From Salinicola aestuarinus (lineage in GTDB: Bacteria; Pseudomonadota; Gammaproteobacteria; Pseudomonadales; Halomonadaceae): a DNA stretch of 64,000 bases. Both the position numbers and the translations under genes were made by a program. This document shows positions 46,201-55,310 of the stretch, one piece after another (positions within the stretch are counted from its first letter, which is position 1; each line of letters opens with the position of its first letter). The stretch covers positions 1 to 64,000 of the forward strand of contig NZ_PZJP01000005.1 in the NCBI RefSeq assembly GCF_003206645.1, given 5' to 3'. The notes beneath the pieces were generated by a model. It ran no database searches. It worked only from the letters and a program-made list of their open reading frames with translations, and had not been told where the DNA came from.

Positions 46201-49200
46201 CTCCCGACCCGGTCTGGCGTTATCGGCACCGCCCGCTTCGATGGCGGTGGCGCTGTCGTCGCCGGTCGTGGGCGGGTCGTTGGCCCCGGTTACCGTCACC
46301 TCGAGCTGCGCCAGGTCCGGATTGCCGGCACTATCGACGACGCGATAGGTGAACGTCTCGCTGAGCGTTTCGCCGGCCGCCAGCCGCTGAACGGCGGGAT
46401 CACTGCCGTTGACGTCGTAGCGATAGCTGCCGTCGGCCCCGAGCGACAGCGTGCCGTAGCGCCCGGCGATCACGGTGGCATCGCTTGCGATGCGGGAGCC
46501 GGGGGCGACGTCGACCAGGCTGCCGCCGTCGGTTTCGCTGCCGCTGCGAATGCCCGTCACGCTGAGTGCGGTGTTGGGGCGATCGATGGCGTCGACATCG
46601 CTGTCGACGCCGTTACCGTCATCGTCAGTGATCACGTTGCCGGTGCCGGCTTGCCCGGGCGTGGCGGCATCCGTGGATGGCGCCTGAGCCGAGGTCTCGT
46701 TGTCGGTCGCCACGGGGGTGTCCTGCTTGCCTTCGATCGTCATCACCAGATTGGCGACGCCGCGCAACCCGCCAACGTCCGTGACGCGATAGCTGAAGGT
46801 TTCCGACAGTGAATCGCCCGCGCCCAGACGCTGCACATCGGTATTGTCATCGTCGATCTGATAGCGATAGCTGCCGTCGGCTCCGATCGTCAGCGTGCCG
46901 TAGTCACCGGCGATCACGGCGCCGCTGGCGCTGTCGGTGTCGTCATCCACCGTGTCGAAGGCACCCGACGTATCGGCATTACCCAGACGAATGCCGCTGA
47001 CGTTTCGGGTTTCGCCGGCTTGATCCACATCGGTGTCGTTGTCGAGCGCGTTGCCGGTGGCGTCCCGCCCGCCGGCGACGTTATCGACACCGCCGGCTTC
47101 CACGGCGGTGCCGTTATCGTCCACGCCGAGCGGGGTGTCGTTGGCCCCCGTGATCGTGACCGTGATGGTGGCGGTCGATGTGAGGCCGCCTTCATCGGTG
47201 ATTTCGTAGGCGAAGGTCTCCTGTAGCGTGTCGGATGCCGTTCTCAGCGCCTGAACGTCGGCGTTATCGTTATCGACGCGGTACTGCGCGAAGCCATCGC
47301 TGCCGATCACCAGCGTGCCGTAACTGCCGCTGACGTCGAGCGGTATTGCCGGGTTGGCGTCGACGAGCTCGAGACGGCCGGCGTCGATGCCCGCCTGGCT
47401 GACGCGCAGCGTGTCACCATTGGTGGCGATATCGACATCAGCGTCGTTATTCAGGACAAACCCATTGGGGTTGACCCCAGGGATATTGTTGCCGGTGCCG
47501 CCGGCCTCGACGGCGATGGCGTTATCGTCGTTGGCCACGGGTGCATCGTTGACCGCATTGAGGGTGAGGGTGAGCGTGTCGATATCGACCCGATCGTCCT
47601 CCGGCGACTCGCCGGGAATTCCGTTTCCCTCGCGGCGATCGGGGTTGTCGCCGAAGTTGCCGTGGTCATGGGTAGTGATAGTGAGTGTATCGCTGCCATT
47701 GACGTTGGCATCGCCGAGGTAGCTGAGGCTGGCGAGCGCCGTATTGATCTCGTCGAGGGTGCCGCTGAGCGTGACGGTGTTGCTGTTGTTACCCGATATC
47801 TGCGATCCGCCAGCGTTGGCGATGGCCAGCGTGCCCTGGGTGACGTTCAGTATGACTTCCAGATCATTGGCGCCGATCTGATCGACGTCATCCCGTGCAT
47901 CCGGGTCGCTGATCGAGAGCCCGTCGATGGCGATGGGCGTGTCCTCGTCGCCGCTGGGCGCGTCGGCCGGCAGATTATTGACCGGGGCGTCATTGAGTTC
48001 GACATAACCGATATCCGCGTCGTCGGTGTCACCGTCCGTCAGGCTGATCTCGATGGACGAGAGGCTGCCATCACCGTAGTTGCCGCCGTCGCTATCGGTT
48101 CGGGCGCGCACGTCGCCGGCCGAGGTGGTCGGACCGGTATCGGTGAATGTCTCGGCGCTGGTGATGCGGTAAAGGCCAGTGGGGAGTACGCCGAACTGAT
48201 ACTGGCCGAGCGTGTCGGTGGTGGCGGTGAAGCTTTCGTCGTCAGATTGGGCGGCGTCAGCGTTGGCGAAAATGCCATCGTTGCCGGCCCAGGTCAGGGT
48301 GACCGTGCGGCCCGCGAATCCGGCTTCGTCACCATCCTGAATGCCATTGGCGTTTTGGGTATCGTTCCACAGCGTGCCCGAGATCACGCCCAGGCCGGCG
48401 CCGCTGGTCAGGATGTAGTCGTTGGGGCTTCCGCCGCTGCCATCATCGCCATTGCGCTCACCCTCTTCGGCCCCGTCGGTCGTGCCCACGTCGGTGCCGC
48501 CGAAGCTTTGAAAATCCTCCGGCAGACTCGACCAGGTCAAGGTGGCCTGCGAGTCGTCCGGGCTGATCACGCTGTCGTTGGGGACATCGACGCTGTAGGT
48601 CAGCGTGACCGAAGTGTCGGGGTCTAGCTGTTCAAAGCCGATCGAGACCGACTCACTGTTGGGGTCGACACTCGAATCCGTGATCAGGATGACGCCCTCC
48701 GGCAGCGAGTTAGCCGCGTAGGACTGGCCATCGATGATCACACTGTCGACGCGGTAATTGGCGCCGTCCGCAAAGCTATCGCTGAAGACGACGTCATAGG
48801 CCGGCGCGCTGCCATTCTGCGTGAAGCTGACATCGACGGTGGCGCTACCCATGACCGCCCCGGCATTGGGATCGAACGCGATGACACGCTTGTCTAGACC
48901 GTCGAAACCCGGCTCGACCAGGCGTTCCCTGAGCGTCTGGCTCGAGGTCGTGGCGCCATCGCGACTTTCGGTGACGGTCAGCGCGAGTGTCTGACCGGCG
49001 ATATTGCCGGCGACGTTCGCGACGCGGACGTTGAACTCCAGCGACAGACCTTCCTTGTCGGCGTCGCTGTCGGTGTTGCTCAGCCTGCCGAGATCGACGG
49101 TCAGGATGCGTCCGTCAGCCGAGATCGTGTAGCGATCCGCATTCAGTACACCGGTCGGGCCGTTACCGAGATCCTCGGGGATATTGCCGGCTTCGACAGA

Positions 49201-52200
49201 GCGCTCGTTGCCATCGATGCTATTCGCACCGGTCTCCCGGTCGCTGCTCAATCCGCCCTGGTTGGCGATAAAGGCGATCAAAATCTGGTTGGCGGCTTCC
49301 GGGGGGATCGTCAGCCCTTCGTCGACCTGAATCGTCAGCTGGTAATTATCGATGTCGCCTTCCGGAATGAGGGCGACGACGCGATAGCGAATGATTTCGC
49401 CGACGGCGACATCCTCGCTCGGCCCGCTGGTGGGGTCGGCTGCCGCCGTATCGTCGAGCCCGCCCACGCGAGACAGCCGCAGCGCCTGAGCGACCGGGAT
49501 CTCCAGCGTGGCGCTGCGCTGGTAGTCGTTGAGCACGCCACTATCCGACGCGCCATCCGCGCCGGTGCGCTCGCCCTCATCATTGGCCGGACTGCTCGAG
49601 CCGTCATCCAGACTCGTCCAGCGGACCTCGGCATTGCTGGTCAGGCGAGGGATGTCGGCGGCGCTGCTGCCGACGGTCGCCGTCAGGGTGATGACGATAC
49701 GCTCGCCATCCGCCAGATCGATATCGGCACCGTCGACGGATTGCAGCGCGCCATCGACGATCTCGAAATCACCGGCCCCCGTGCCGGTAACGCTCGCGAT
49801 ATCGGTGCCATTCAACGCCGCCGGCAGCTCGCTATTCAGGGTCAGGCCGAAGGCATCGACGCCGGACGTGTTGCTCAGGGTGACCGTAAAGGTGACGGCA
49901 TCGCCTTCATCCACGCCAACGCCAAGCTCGGCCGTGGACGGTACGACCAGCGTCTGTTCGATAGCGACGGCGGGCTCGACCAGTGTGGTGGTCACGGGGT
50001 TGCCGCTCAGGGAGAGTTGCCGCTCCACCGCGTCGTCGTTGCCGCTGTCGCCATCGATGTCGGTGTAACGCAGGGCGGCGCTCTGGACATGCGTGGTGCC
50101 GGCCTGGTTGCCGAGGGTGTTGGTGGCGACCAGGCGGAGGCGAATGACGAATTGGTTGTTGTCGGTGACGTTATCGTCGTCGGCTCGGCTCACGTCGAAA
50201 GCGAGGCGTCCATCGCCGGCATTGAACGTCCCGGCTGTCAGCGCCCCGGCGAAGTCGTTGGCGATGGCGCCGCTGCCTGCCGCCGTGGTGATGAGTTCGT
50301 AGCCGGTGCCGCCATTGAAGCTGGCGTCCAGCGTCAGTCCCACGGGTATCAGATCGTCGACGCTGAGACGCTGCGTCGTGCCTTCCGGCAGCGTGACCAC
50401 GATGTCATAGGTCATGGTCTCGCCTACGACCAGCGCCGCACCGGTGGTGTGCGCTTCGCTGGAGTCGTCGTCGCTCAGGCCGCCATCGGCGAAGTCGATC
50501 CGAATTTCCGGCGCTGCCACCTGCTGATTGGCGTCATCCGTCAGATCGATGGGCGTGAAGTCACTGCCGTTATCGACGCTGGCGTAGCGGTTGAGTGTGG
50601 CCGTGGTGCCGAGCGTCCGGCTGGCAGCCACGGCGCTGGCAACCTGCACGTCGTAGGCGATAACGATCAGGTTGTTGCCGTTATTGTCATTGGCGGTGCC
50701 CGGGCGGCCGCCCCGCAGCGTGGCAAGGCCGTCGGCATCCAGCAGCGTGATGGTATTGCCGTCGACTTCGTAATCGGTGCCTTCGGTCAGCTCGGTGGTA
50801 CCGTCGCCGAGGGTCAGCGTGAGATTGGCGAGCGCCAGACTACCGTTGGTGAAGGCCAGATCCGCCGGCAGGCTTATCGAGGTCGATACGTCGAAGGCGC
50901 CGCCGCCACCGGTATTCTCCAGCACGGTGACCAGCCGCAGGCTGTCGCCGGCGTCGATGCCTGCCACGTCGCCGGCGGCGACCGAGGGATCCGTCAGGGT
51001 GCCGGTGAATGGCACCCCGGCCGTGAGCGGCGCATTCCAGTTGACACTGCCGCCCGCGCCTGCGCCCGTGAGGGTGCCCTGGGTCGTGCTGACGACGCCA
51101 TGGGTGATCGAGACCACAGGCTCGACGACCGACTGCACCTGGACCACGGCCTGGGAGGTCAGCACGTCCTTGTCGAGCGTCGTGGTCTGACGAGACTGCG
51201 CGAGGATGTCCAGCGAACGGTTGTCGGCGAACGGCTGGTCACCGACCGTCAGGGTGAAGCTCACCGCGATCGTGCTGCCGCCGAGATCATCGGTGGCGTA
51301 GTCCGCAAAGGAGAACACCACGGCGTTGCCCGAACGACTCTCGACACGGTCGACGGCTCCGGGATGCGTGTTATCGGCGGCAAGCTGCCAGCTGCCGGGG
51401 CCAGTGCCTTCGGCCCAATCGATGCCGGACACGTCGAGCAGCGGCAGGGGCAGATAGGCGGTCAGCTCCAGATTCTCGTGATCGCCGGTCACCAGGTCAT
51501 AGCGCAGGGTGAAGGTGACGTCGTCGCCCGGCACGAGTTCGGGTTCGCCGCTGGTGATGCCGATATCCACCCTACCGGTGGGGATCTCGAGTTGGGTAGC
51601 CGAATCGTCCGACTGATTGTCGCCGGTGAGGTTGTTGGGATCGATCAGGATCGAACCCTCGACCCGTGCCTCGTTGCCCAGGCGATCGCCCTCATTGATC
51701 TCGGGGTGGGTCTCCTCGGTGACGTAACGCTGGCTGATCAGCGCGCTGTAGACGATGACAGCGGAAGTCGCGGTGCCCTCAATGGTGTTGTCGAAGGCGG
51801 CGTCGCCTACCAGCCCGCTCTCCAGTCCCCCTTGGTCGAGAGAGGCCTGCATCATCGACGCGGCGATATCGAACACCAGGGTCGTGGTGCCGTCGTCATT
51901 GGTCGTCTGGTTATAAATCAGATCGACATCAACGCTATCCGCGCCGACGAAGGTCACACGCATCGAAGGAGGTGCGTCCGTCGTATCCAGCACCTGACCG
52001 TTGCCCAGCGTGTCGGTCACGCTGAACTGCCCGTCATTCTGTGTATCGCTACCGAAGGCGAAGTAATCGGAGAGCGCCACGTCGAGTCGATACGCCAGCG
52101 TATCGCCTGGGGTCAATCCGCGGCTCCCGGTATCGAGGGCAATCGTGGCGCTCTTCGCCAGGGTGATCGACTTGGCAGCGAAGGCGATCGTGTCACCGAC

Positions 52201-53973
52201 ACCCTCGAAGGCGATCTGATTGCCGTTATCGGGATCCTGATCGCGGGGGTCGTTCGGCGTCCATGCCCCTGAGCCCGTCGGCGCGTCGAAGGTGATCGTC
52301 ACGTCGTCACCGGTGGTGGGGTTCAGCACCGGATTGCCGTTGGCGTCGCTCTCCGGCACGTAGAAGTCGACGCGGCTGGCGGCTTCTGCCTGCAGCGTGT
52401 CGTAACGGACCTCATAGGCCGTGAGGAAGACATCGTCCCTGGCGATCAGCGCATCGATCGCGGTCTGCTCGGTAACCACGCGTCCACTGGCCAGGGTAAT
52501 GGCGCTCAGCGTGCCGGCGCCGGGGTCGATGGCGATTACCTGAACGTTGGTCGGTATCGGCTGGGTGACGACCACGTCGGTCAGTGACTGTGTCTGCGTG
52601 CCGGCGCCCGCGGGCCGGATGGTGGTGGTCAGACCATGAATGAAGTTCTCACCGGTAGCCGTCTCGTTCTCGTTCATGTCCAGCGTCTGCGAGACCGCGA
52701 TGACGGTGGGGGAAACGGTGAATACCGCGGCGTCGATGCCGATCAGGCTGGGATCGTCGCTAGGGTTGTCGAGCGCGTCGTTGCCCAGCTCGAAACCGGC
52801 GAGGGCCGTGATGTCGAGAGTCGGCGACCCGTTGACCGCCGCCGTATCGGCCAGATCGCTGAGCGTCGCATTGACGCTGACACCAATGGCGGGTTGGTCC
52901 TGCGTCACGCTGGCGAACGGCAGCGAAATGGCCACCAGCGTGTCGCCAGCGCGATAGCCGTAGTCTGCGGCCTGGATCACCCGGCTGGCACCGCTGGTAT
53001 CCCTGGCCAGCGGATGCTGCGCCTCGCCGTCGGCATCGAAGGTGACGCGCTGGAGCGCGAGACTCTCGCCGAGATAGCGGGCGGCATTGACGGTGATGCC
53101 ATCGTCGATCTCGACACCCGCGCCGTCCTTGCCCGTCGTCGGCACGAGCAGTGTGATGAAGGGCGCATATCCCTCCTGACGGGAAGCGGTTTCGAAGTTG
53201 ACCGTGAAATCGAAATCTTCACCCAGTGGCACGCTGTCGCCGGGCGAGGAGAGGGTGACTTGGGGAGCGGCATCGGCCAGCAGGCGGTCCATGCCGGCGA
53301 GCCGGGAAAGCTCGAGCCCGGAGCGCTGATCGATCTCGCCGCTGGCAACCTCCAGCTTCCAATCGCCGCCCAGCCGGGTTTCCCCGCTATCGTCATCGGA
53401 CGCGCCCACATCGGCGCTCGTTGCCTGTGCCAGCGAATCGACAAGGGCCACGCCGGCGGTATCCGCGCCGATGCGACAGCCGTAGAGCAGCAGGTCGGCA
53501 TCGACGGTCAATGCGTCGCGCCACTGACCCAGCCGGCTCTCGAGCGCGCCCAGCGTGTCAGCAGCTATGCGCGTGCTGCCCAGTTGAAACTGGCCCGACG
53601 CGCCGTGACTGAAAATCTCGATGCTCTGTATACGATCCAGTCCGGCCAGCGCGGCGGTGATGACATCGACCCCGTCCTGACCGCGATCGACGATCACCAG
53701 TTCCGTGGACGCCCTGGCACTATCGGTGAGGGTCTGGCGTTGCTGGGTATCCAGGCGGGCATCGATCACGACGAGATGACGCTTATCTCGCTCGCCGCTG
53801 GCAGGCGCATGGGCATGGGCGCTTGACGCAGAATCCGTCGCTGATTGCCGGTCGTCGTTCTGAGTCGTGGCGTGATCGGTATCGACCATGTTCGCCGCCG
53901 AAGCTGCGGCCCCATCGAATAGCAGGCGGGGTTCAAGCGCCATCCGGCGTGACCGAGGTAGCGTTCTCTTCAT
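43231..53973 (-). CDS. Giant LEPR-XLL / DUF4347 / VCBS-repeat surface adhesin
   Basis: A 3580-residue protein with acidic, Asp/Thr/Gly-rich composition. In order: a basic N-terminus followed by LEPRLLFDGAAA (13-24, LEPR-XLL motif); DUF4347 (about 66-235); a long series of DUF11/CARDB-like beta domains (about 236-1860); an SdrD-B-like domain (about 1860-1985); a cadherin-like repeat (about 1990-2140); nine VCBS repeats (about 2140-3346); and a C-terminal region with PPPPPD and acidic DDDDDFGDD-type stretches. No RTX nonapeptides, classical signal peptide or LPXTG are seen. It is probably a biofilm or attachment protein exported by the four genes downstream. Start ATG at 53973 after GGAGAG; an ATG at 53994 is possible. 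Confidence 0.9.
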   Translation of the reverse strand: MKRTLPRSRRMALEPRLLFDGAAASAANMVDTDHATTQNDDRQSATDSASSAHAHAPASGERDKRHLVVIDARLDTQQRQTLTDSARASTELVIVDRGQDGVDVITAALAGLDRIQSIEIFSHGASGQFQLGSTRIAADTLGALESRLGQWRDALTVDADLLLYGCRIGADTAGVALVDSLAQATSADVGASDDDSGETRLGGDWKLEVASGEIDQRSGLELSRLAGMDRLLADAAPQVTLSSPGDSVPLGEDFDFTVNFETASRQEGYAPFITLLVPTTGKDGAGVEIDDGITVNAARYLGESLALQRVTFDADGEAQHPLARDTSGASRVIQAADYGYRAGDTLVAISLPFASVTQDQPAIGVSVNATLSDLADTAAVNGSPTLDITALAGFELGNDALDNPSDDPSLIGIDAAVFTVSPTVIAVSQTLDMNENETATGENFIHGLTTTIRPAGAGTQTQSLTDVVVTQPIPTNVQVIAIDPGAGTLSAITLASGRVVTEQTAIDALIARDDVFLTAYEVRYDTLQAEAASRVDFYVPESDANGNPVLNPTTGDDVTITFDAPTGSGAWTPNDPRDQDPDNGNQIAFEGVGDTIAFAAKSITLAKSATIALDTGSRGLTPGDTLAYRLDVALSDYFAFGSDTQNDGQFSVTDTLGNGQVLDTTDAPPSMRVTFVGADSVDVDLIYNQTTNDDGTTTLVFDIAASMMQASLDQGGLESGLVGDAAFDNTIEGTATSAVIVYSALISQRYVTEETHPEINEGDRLGNEARVEGSILIDPNNLTGDNQSDDSATQLEIPTGRVDIGITSGEPELVPGDDVTFTLRYDLVTGDHENLELTAYLPLPLLDVSGIDWAEGTGPGSWQLAADNTHPGAVDRVESRSGNAVVFSFADYATDDLGGSTIAVSFTLTVGDQPFADNRSLDILAQSRQTTTLDKDVLTSQAVVQVQSVVEPVVSITHGVVSTTQGTLTGAGAGGSVNWNAPLTAGVPFTGTLTDPSVAAGDVAGIDAGDSLRLVTVLENTGGGGAFDVSTSISLPADLAFTNGSLALANLTLTLGDGTTELTEGTDYEVDGNTITLLDADGLATLRGGRPGTANDNNGNNLIVIAYDVQVASAVAASRTLGTTATLNRYASVDNGSDFTPIDLTDDANQQVAAPEIRIDFADGGLSDDDSSEAHTTGAALVVGETMTYDIVVTLPEGTTQRLSVDDLIPVGLTLDASFNGGTGYELITTAAGSGAIANDFAGALTAGTFNAGDGRLAFDVSRADDDNVTDNNQFVIRLRLVATNTLGNQAGTTHVQSAALRYTDIDGDSGNDDAVERQLSLSGNPVTTTLVEPAVAIEQTLVVPSTAELGVGVDEGDAVTFTVTLSNTSGVDAFGLTLNSELPAALNGTDIASVTGTGAGDFEIVDGALQSVDGADIDLADGERIVITLTATVGSSAADIPRLTSNAEVRWTSLDDGSSSPANDEGERTGADGASDSGVLNDYQRSATLEIPVAQALRLSRVGGLDDTAAADPTSGPSEDVAVGEIIRYRVVALIPEGDIDNYQLTIQVDEGLTIPPEAANQILIAFIANQGGLSSDRETGANSIDGNERSVEAGNIPEDLGNGPTGVLNADRYTISADGRILTVDLGRLSNTDSDADKEGLSLEFNVRVANVAGNIAGQTLALTVTESRDGATTSSQTLRERLVEPGFDGLDKRVIAFDPNAGAVMGSATVDVSFTQNGSAPAYDVVFSDSFADGANYRVDSVIIDGQSYAANSLPEGVILITDSSVDPNSESVSIGFEQLDPDTSVTLTYSVDVPNDSVISPDDSQATLTWSSLPEDFQSFGGTDVGTTDGAEEGERNGDDGSGGSPNDYILTSGAGLGVISGTLWNDTQNANGIQDGDEAGFAGRTVTLTWAGNDGIFANADAAQSDDESFTATTDTLGQYQFGVLPTGLYRITSAETFTDTGPTTSAGDVRARTDSDGGNYGDGSLSSIEISLTDGDTDDADIGYVELNDAPVNNLPADAPSGDEDTPIAIDGLSISDPDARDDVDQIGANDLEVILNVTQGTLAIANAGGSQISGNNSNTVTLSGTLDEINTALASLSYLGDANVNGSDTLTITTHDHGNFGDNPDRREGNGIPGESPEDDRVDIDTLTLTLNAVNDAPVANDDNAIAVEAGGTGNNIPGVNPNGFVLNNDADVDIATNGDTLRVSQAGIDAGRLELVDANPAIPLDVSGSYGTLVIGSDGFAQYRVDNDNADVQALRTASDTLQETFAYEITDEGGLTSTATITVTITGANDTPLGVDDNGTAVEAGGVDNVAGGRDATGNALDNDTDVDQAGETRNVSGIRLGNADTSGAFDTVDDDTDSASGAVIAGDYGTLTIGADGSYRYQIDDDNTDVQRLGAGDSLSETFSYRVTDVGGLRGVANLVMTIEGKQDTPVATDNETSAQAPSTDAATPGQAGTGNVITDDDGNGVDSDVDAIDRPNTALSVTGIRSGSETDGGSLVDVAPGSRIASDATVIAGRYGTLSLGADGSYRYDVNGSDPAVQRLAAGETLSETFTYRVVDSAGNPDLAQLEVTVTGANDPPTTGDDSATAIEAGGADNARPGREATGNVLDDDRDVDGQPLAISGFAQGADDTEAQANPGDTLVGLHGTLTLGADGDFTYVVDDDDSAVQALRTSSDTLTDVFTYTAIDTLGSASGATLTITIEGRNDAPVATDDSATALEAGGTNNTDAGQNGSGNVLDTDRDVDAGDTRRVVGVRTGAEGDGSGFVTLAGTRVVQGDYGALTLSANGSFTYRIDNDLAAVQALAPGESLSEAFTYQMADTAGARDTAQLTLTIEGAWDAPIASDDSALAVADTPINPTPGRDPSGNLLDNDRDDDNGDTLVVDGVRAGAYADGAVVSNLAAGRVEVVGTYGTLTVAADGRYTYVVDDAAITALGPIDFVADDFTYTARDRGNLTDAALLTITIRGRNDAPVASDDGATAIEAGGRDNVIPGRPATGNVMDNDSDPDDIGFPGALGPNLRVIAIRTGGADDSGEDGSLGGGLDGQYGRLLMNEDGSYRYDIDDDAPDVQALRQRGQTLTDVFTYTLNDRWGATASAELILTLEGRNDSPEASDDVAIAVEAGGVTNATSGLDPTGNVLTNDTDVDGTVYGETRTIASVALAESSTAVRAGEALRGRYGTLTLTPDGRYDYVVDNTNAEVQALRTAGETLTERFDYVMRDRAGETDSARLTVVIQGADDAPMAVDDSNLATDQTPSPQAIGNVLPNDSDVDANDRVRVIDVRAADSDSARPPGDTLPGQYGMLTLTADGRYEYAIDLSNTEVLRAAGRGPILTDIFVYRIADTAGAIASANLSIALEISAPYLPLVEEGAGPYASIPPPPPDLGSQLSAVDPAVFVTPVVEQSSVESAGYLQISDGTQPWLVSSVEIRTLSLRERLQAVPGQFIGESLELSRSFVEQDRLLLLGRHGRTDLTADGLLPDPSLFAATRLGLSTGEVSGGEPPDDDDDFGDDGASGTDDATGSDDTSGGDASADDDGTTRRDAALDTIDASLPDSKRQAAVTVASSFRQQLMAAHQRHASLAMASAFESRQKDNA
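43940..47550 (-). repeat. Nine VCBS repeats inside the adhesin gene
   Basis: Units of about 120-145 codons each begin with N-D-x-P-x-A-x-D-D and contain G-N-V-L-x-N-D-x-D-V-D, then G-x-Y-G-T-L-x-L-x-x-D-G-x-Y-x-Y, and L-T-x-x-F-x-Y. Copies have diverged at both protein and DNA level, so they are not recent duplications. The VCBS fold is common in secreted adhesins. Confidence 0.85.
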
Positions 53974-54254
53974 GAACTCTCCAGCGGCAAGCATTGCCTG
54001 TGTGATCCAGTCATTGGCCCGGAAATCGACAGTCGTGTCTTGTCACGGCCAATAATGAGAATAGTCATTGCCTGGACTGCTTTGTGAATGAATTTCAGTG
54101 AAACTAAATGCATCGAGACTAATGGAATCGATCGTGCTGACGGCGTGACGCGAGAGCGCGAAATACAAGGGGGCGTGCAACATCGTCAATCGGCGCGGCG
54201 AGGCTATTGTTGTTAATTGATCGTAATAATCTGTCGTTTTTTGTAGGTGTTGAT

Positions 54255-54279
54255 AAAAAACCGGTTTCTCAGTCCGGTT
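54255..54279 (-). terminator. Minus-strand terminator upstream of the adhesin operon
   Basis: On the minus strand AACCGG (54279-54274) pairs with CCGGTT (54264-54259) across a 9-nt loop and runs into six Ts (54260-54255). No minus-strand gene lies upstream of it in the intergenic space. It is either a leader attenuator of the adhesin operon or the end of a small RNA. Confidence 0.65.
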
Positions 54280-54611
54280 CAAACATCGTCGGCCCGATCG
54301 CTGGAGCGAAGCCGTAATGACGGTCAGGATTTATACATTCGCTGACATTGATGGTTTCACCATCGGGTGGGGCGTCACCGTGGGAGAAATCTTATTTGTC
54401 TCTGATGACTGTTTGCGGGCTAATCAGAGGTTGTGTATGTCTGCTTATCGGTGATGACCCATCATGATTCGACAATGCTTGTCGCAGACAATTTTTTTCC
54501 TCGATACTGTCGACGCGACAGGGCAGCTTTTCTGATGCCAGGGACTCGACCATTCAGGCGCTGGCAATGATTGATCGATAATGGATAGATAGTGCTAACC
54601 CCTGACTTCGT

Positions 54612-54638
54612 TTGACACTTTGATTATTGACCTAAGAT
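54612..54638 (+). promoter_or_regulatory. Candidate promoter of the lipoprotein gene
   Basis: A consensus TTGACA (54612-54617) and TAAGAT (54633-54638) with a short 15-bp spacer, 73 bp before the ATG at 54711. Confidence 0.45.
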
Positions 54639-54710
54639 GAAACGGCGCGATCAATGCGCCTTCAGACGGCGGTGGGCGGCGGCTCGACAACGACCAAGAG
54701 GGAACGGAAT

Positions 54711-55202
54711 ATGCAACGGTTTTCGAAGACGAGAATGCAAGTGATGTTCGCCAGCTCGCTGGCCCTGCTCGCCGGCTGTGCCGGTAGCGGCCCGGTGCAC
54801 GAGTCGGTCTCGAGCTACATGGATTGTGACGCGCTCCAGCAGGCCGTGGCGAGTGCGGATAACGGCTTCGACGAGATCAAGCGGAGCCGCAAGAACACGC
54901 GCTTCGGTGAGATCTGGCAGACCGACGTGCAGGCATTCGCCAACGCGTGCACCATCGTCTCCACCAGCGGCCCGGGCTACTACACCTGTTCCGGTCAGAT
55001 CGAGACCGATGCCACCACATCTCAGCTCGAGGCCGCTTCCGACGGCATCGGCCAGTGCCTGGGGACGGGCTGGTCCACGTCGCCAGCGGGGGACGGTGCC
55101 ATCGCCTTCAGCGGCGGGGCCGGGACGCCGACGCTGACGCTCAAGAGCTTCGCCAACGACCGCGGTGCGCAGATGGTGGTCATGCGCATCGACCAGCCGT
55201 AA
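54711..55202 (+). CDS. Hypothetical lipoprotein
   Basis: A 163-residue protein with a lipoprotein signal peptide (MQRFSKTRMQVMFASSLALL, lipobox LLAGC). The mature part has several cysteines (C in MDCDAL, ANACTIV, YYTCSGQ, GQCLGTG), so two disulfides are plausible in the periplasm. I do not recognise a family. The start at 54711 has GAGGGAACGGA upstream; the 19 codons before it in frame lack signal-peptide character. It stands alone, with its own candidate promoter and a hairpin after the stop. Confidence 0.75.
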   Translation: MQRFSKTRMQVMFASSLALLAGCAGSGPVHESVSSYMDCDALQQAVASADNGFDEIKRSRKNTRFGEIWQTDVQAFANACTIVSTSGPGYYTCSGQIETDATTSQLEAASDGIGQCLGTGWSTSPAGDGAIAFSGGAGTPTLTLKSFANDRGAQMVVMRIDQP

Positions 55203-55210
55203 CGTCAAAC

Positions 55211-55236
55211 GGCGCTGACAGTGACCCGTCAGCGCC
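55211..55236 (+). terminator. Hairpin after the hypothetical lipoprotein
   Basis: GGCGCTGAC (55211-55219) pairs with GTCAGCGCC (55228-55236), 9 bp, followed by only moderately T-rich sequence. Confidence 0.6.
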
Positions 55237-55310
55237 TGTCTCGCCTCTCTTTCGTCAGGGCAAGGCAAGCCTCTCGGGCAGCTCGCTAGCCCAGGACCCC
55301 AACATACTCA

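Larger units (their letters stand above)
53974..54710. other. A+T-rich intergenic region upstream of the adhesin operon
   Basis: Over 700 bp separate two divergent genes. A minus-strand frame at 54043-54282 has no ribosome-binding site or family match and is not called. The region holds a minus-strand terminator (54255-54279), a possible minus-strand -10 element TATAAA near 54330-54335, and the plus-strand promoter at 54612. It is much richer in A+T than the genes around it, as expected for a promoter region bound by nucleoid proteins. Confidence 0.55.

Noticed and set aside
43940..47550. Possible CRISPR array from regular spacing of repeats
   Set aside because: The units are about 390 bp, coding and diverged. 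They are VCBS protein repeats.
49741..52272. 843-codon open frame on the plus strand, antisense to the adhesin gene
   Set aside because: It is a by-product of the codon bias and repetitive acidic sequence of the adhesin. It has no ribosome-binding site or recognisable domain.
54043..54282. 79-codon minus-strand gene upstream of the adhesin
   Set aside because: It has no ribosome-binding site, spans the minus-strand terminator at 54255 and has no family resemblance.
53974..54700. c-di-GMP riboswitch controlling the adhesin
   Set aside because: I looked for the GEMM-I core on both strands and found only loosely similar pieces (for example near 54308); the conserved core is not assembled.
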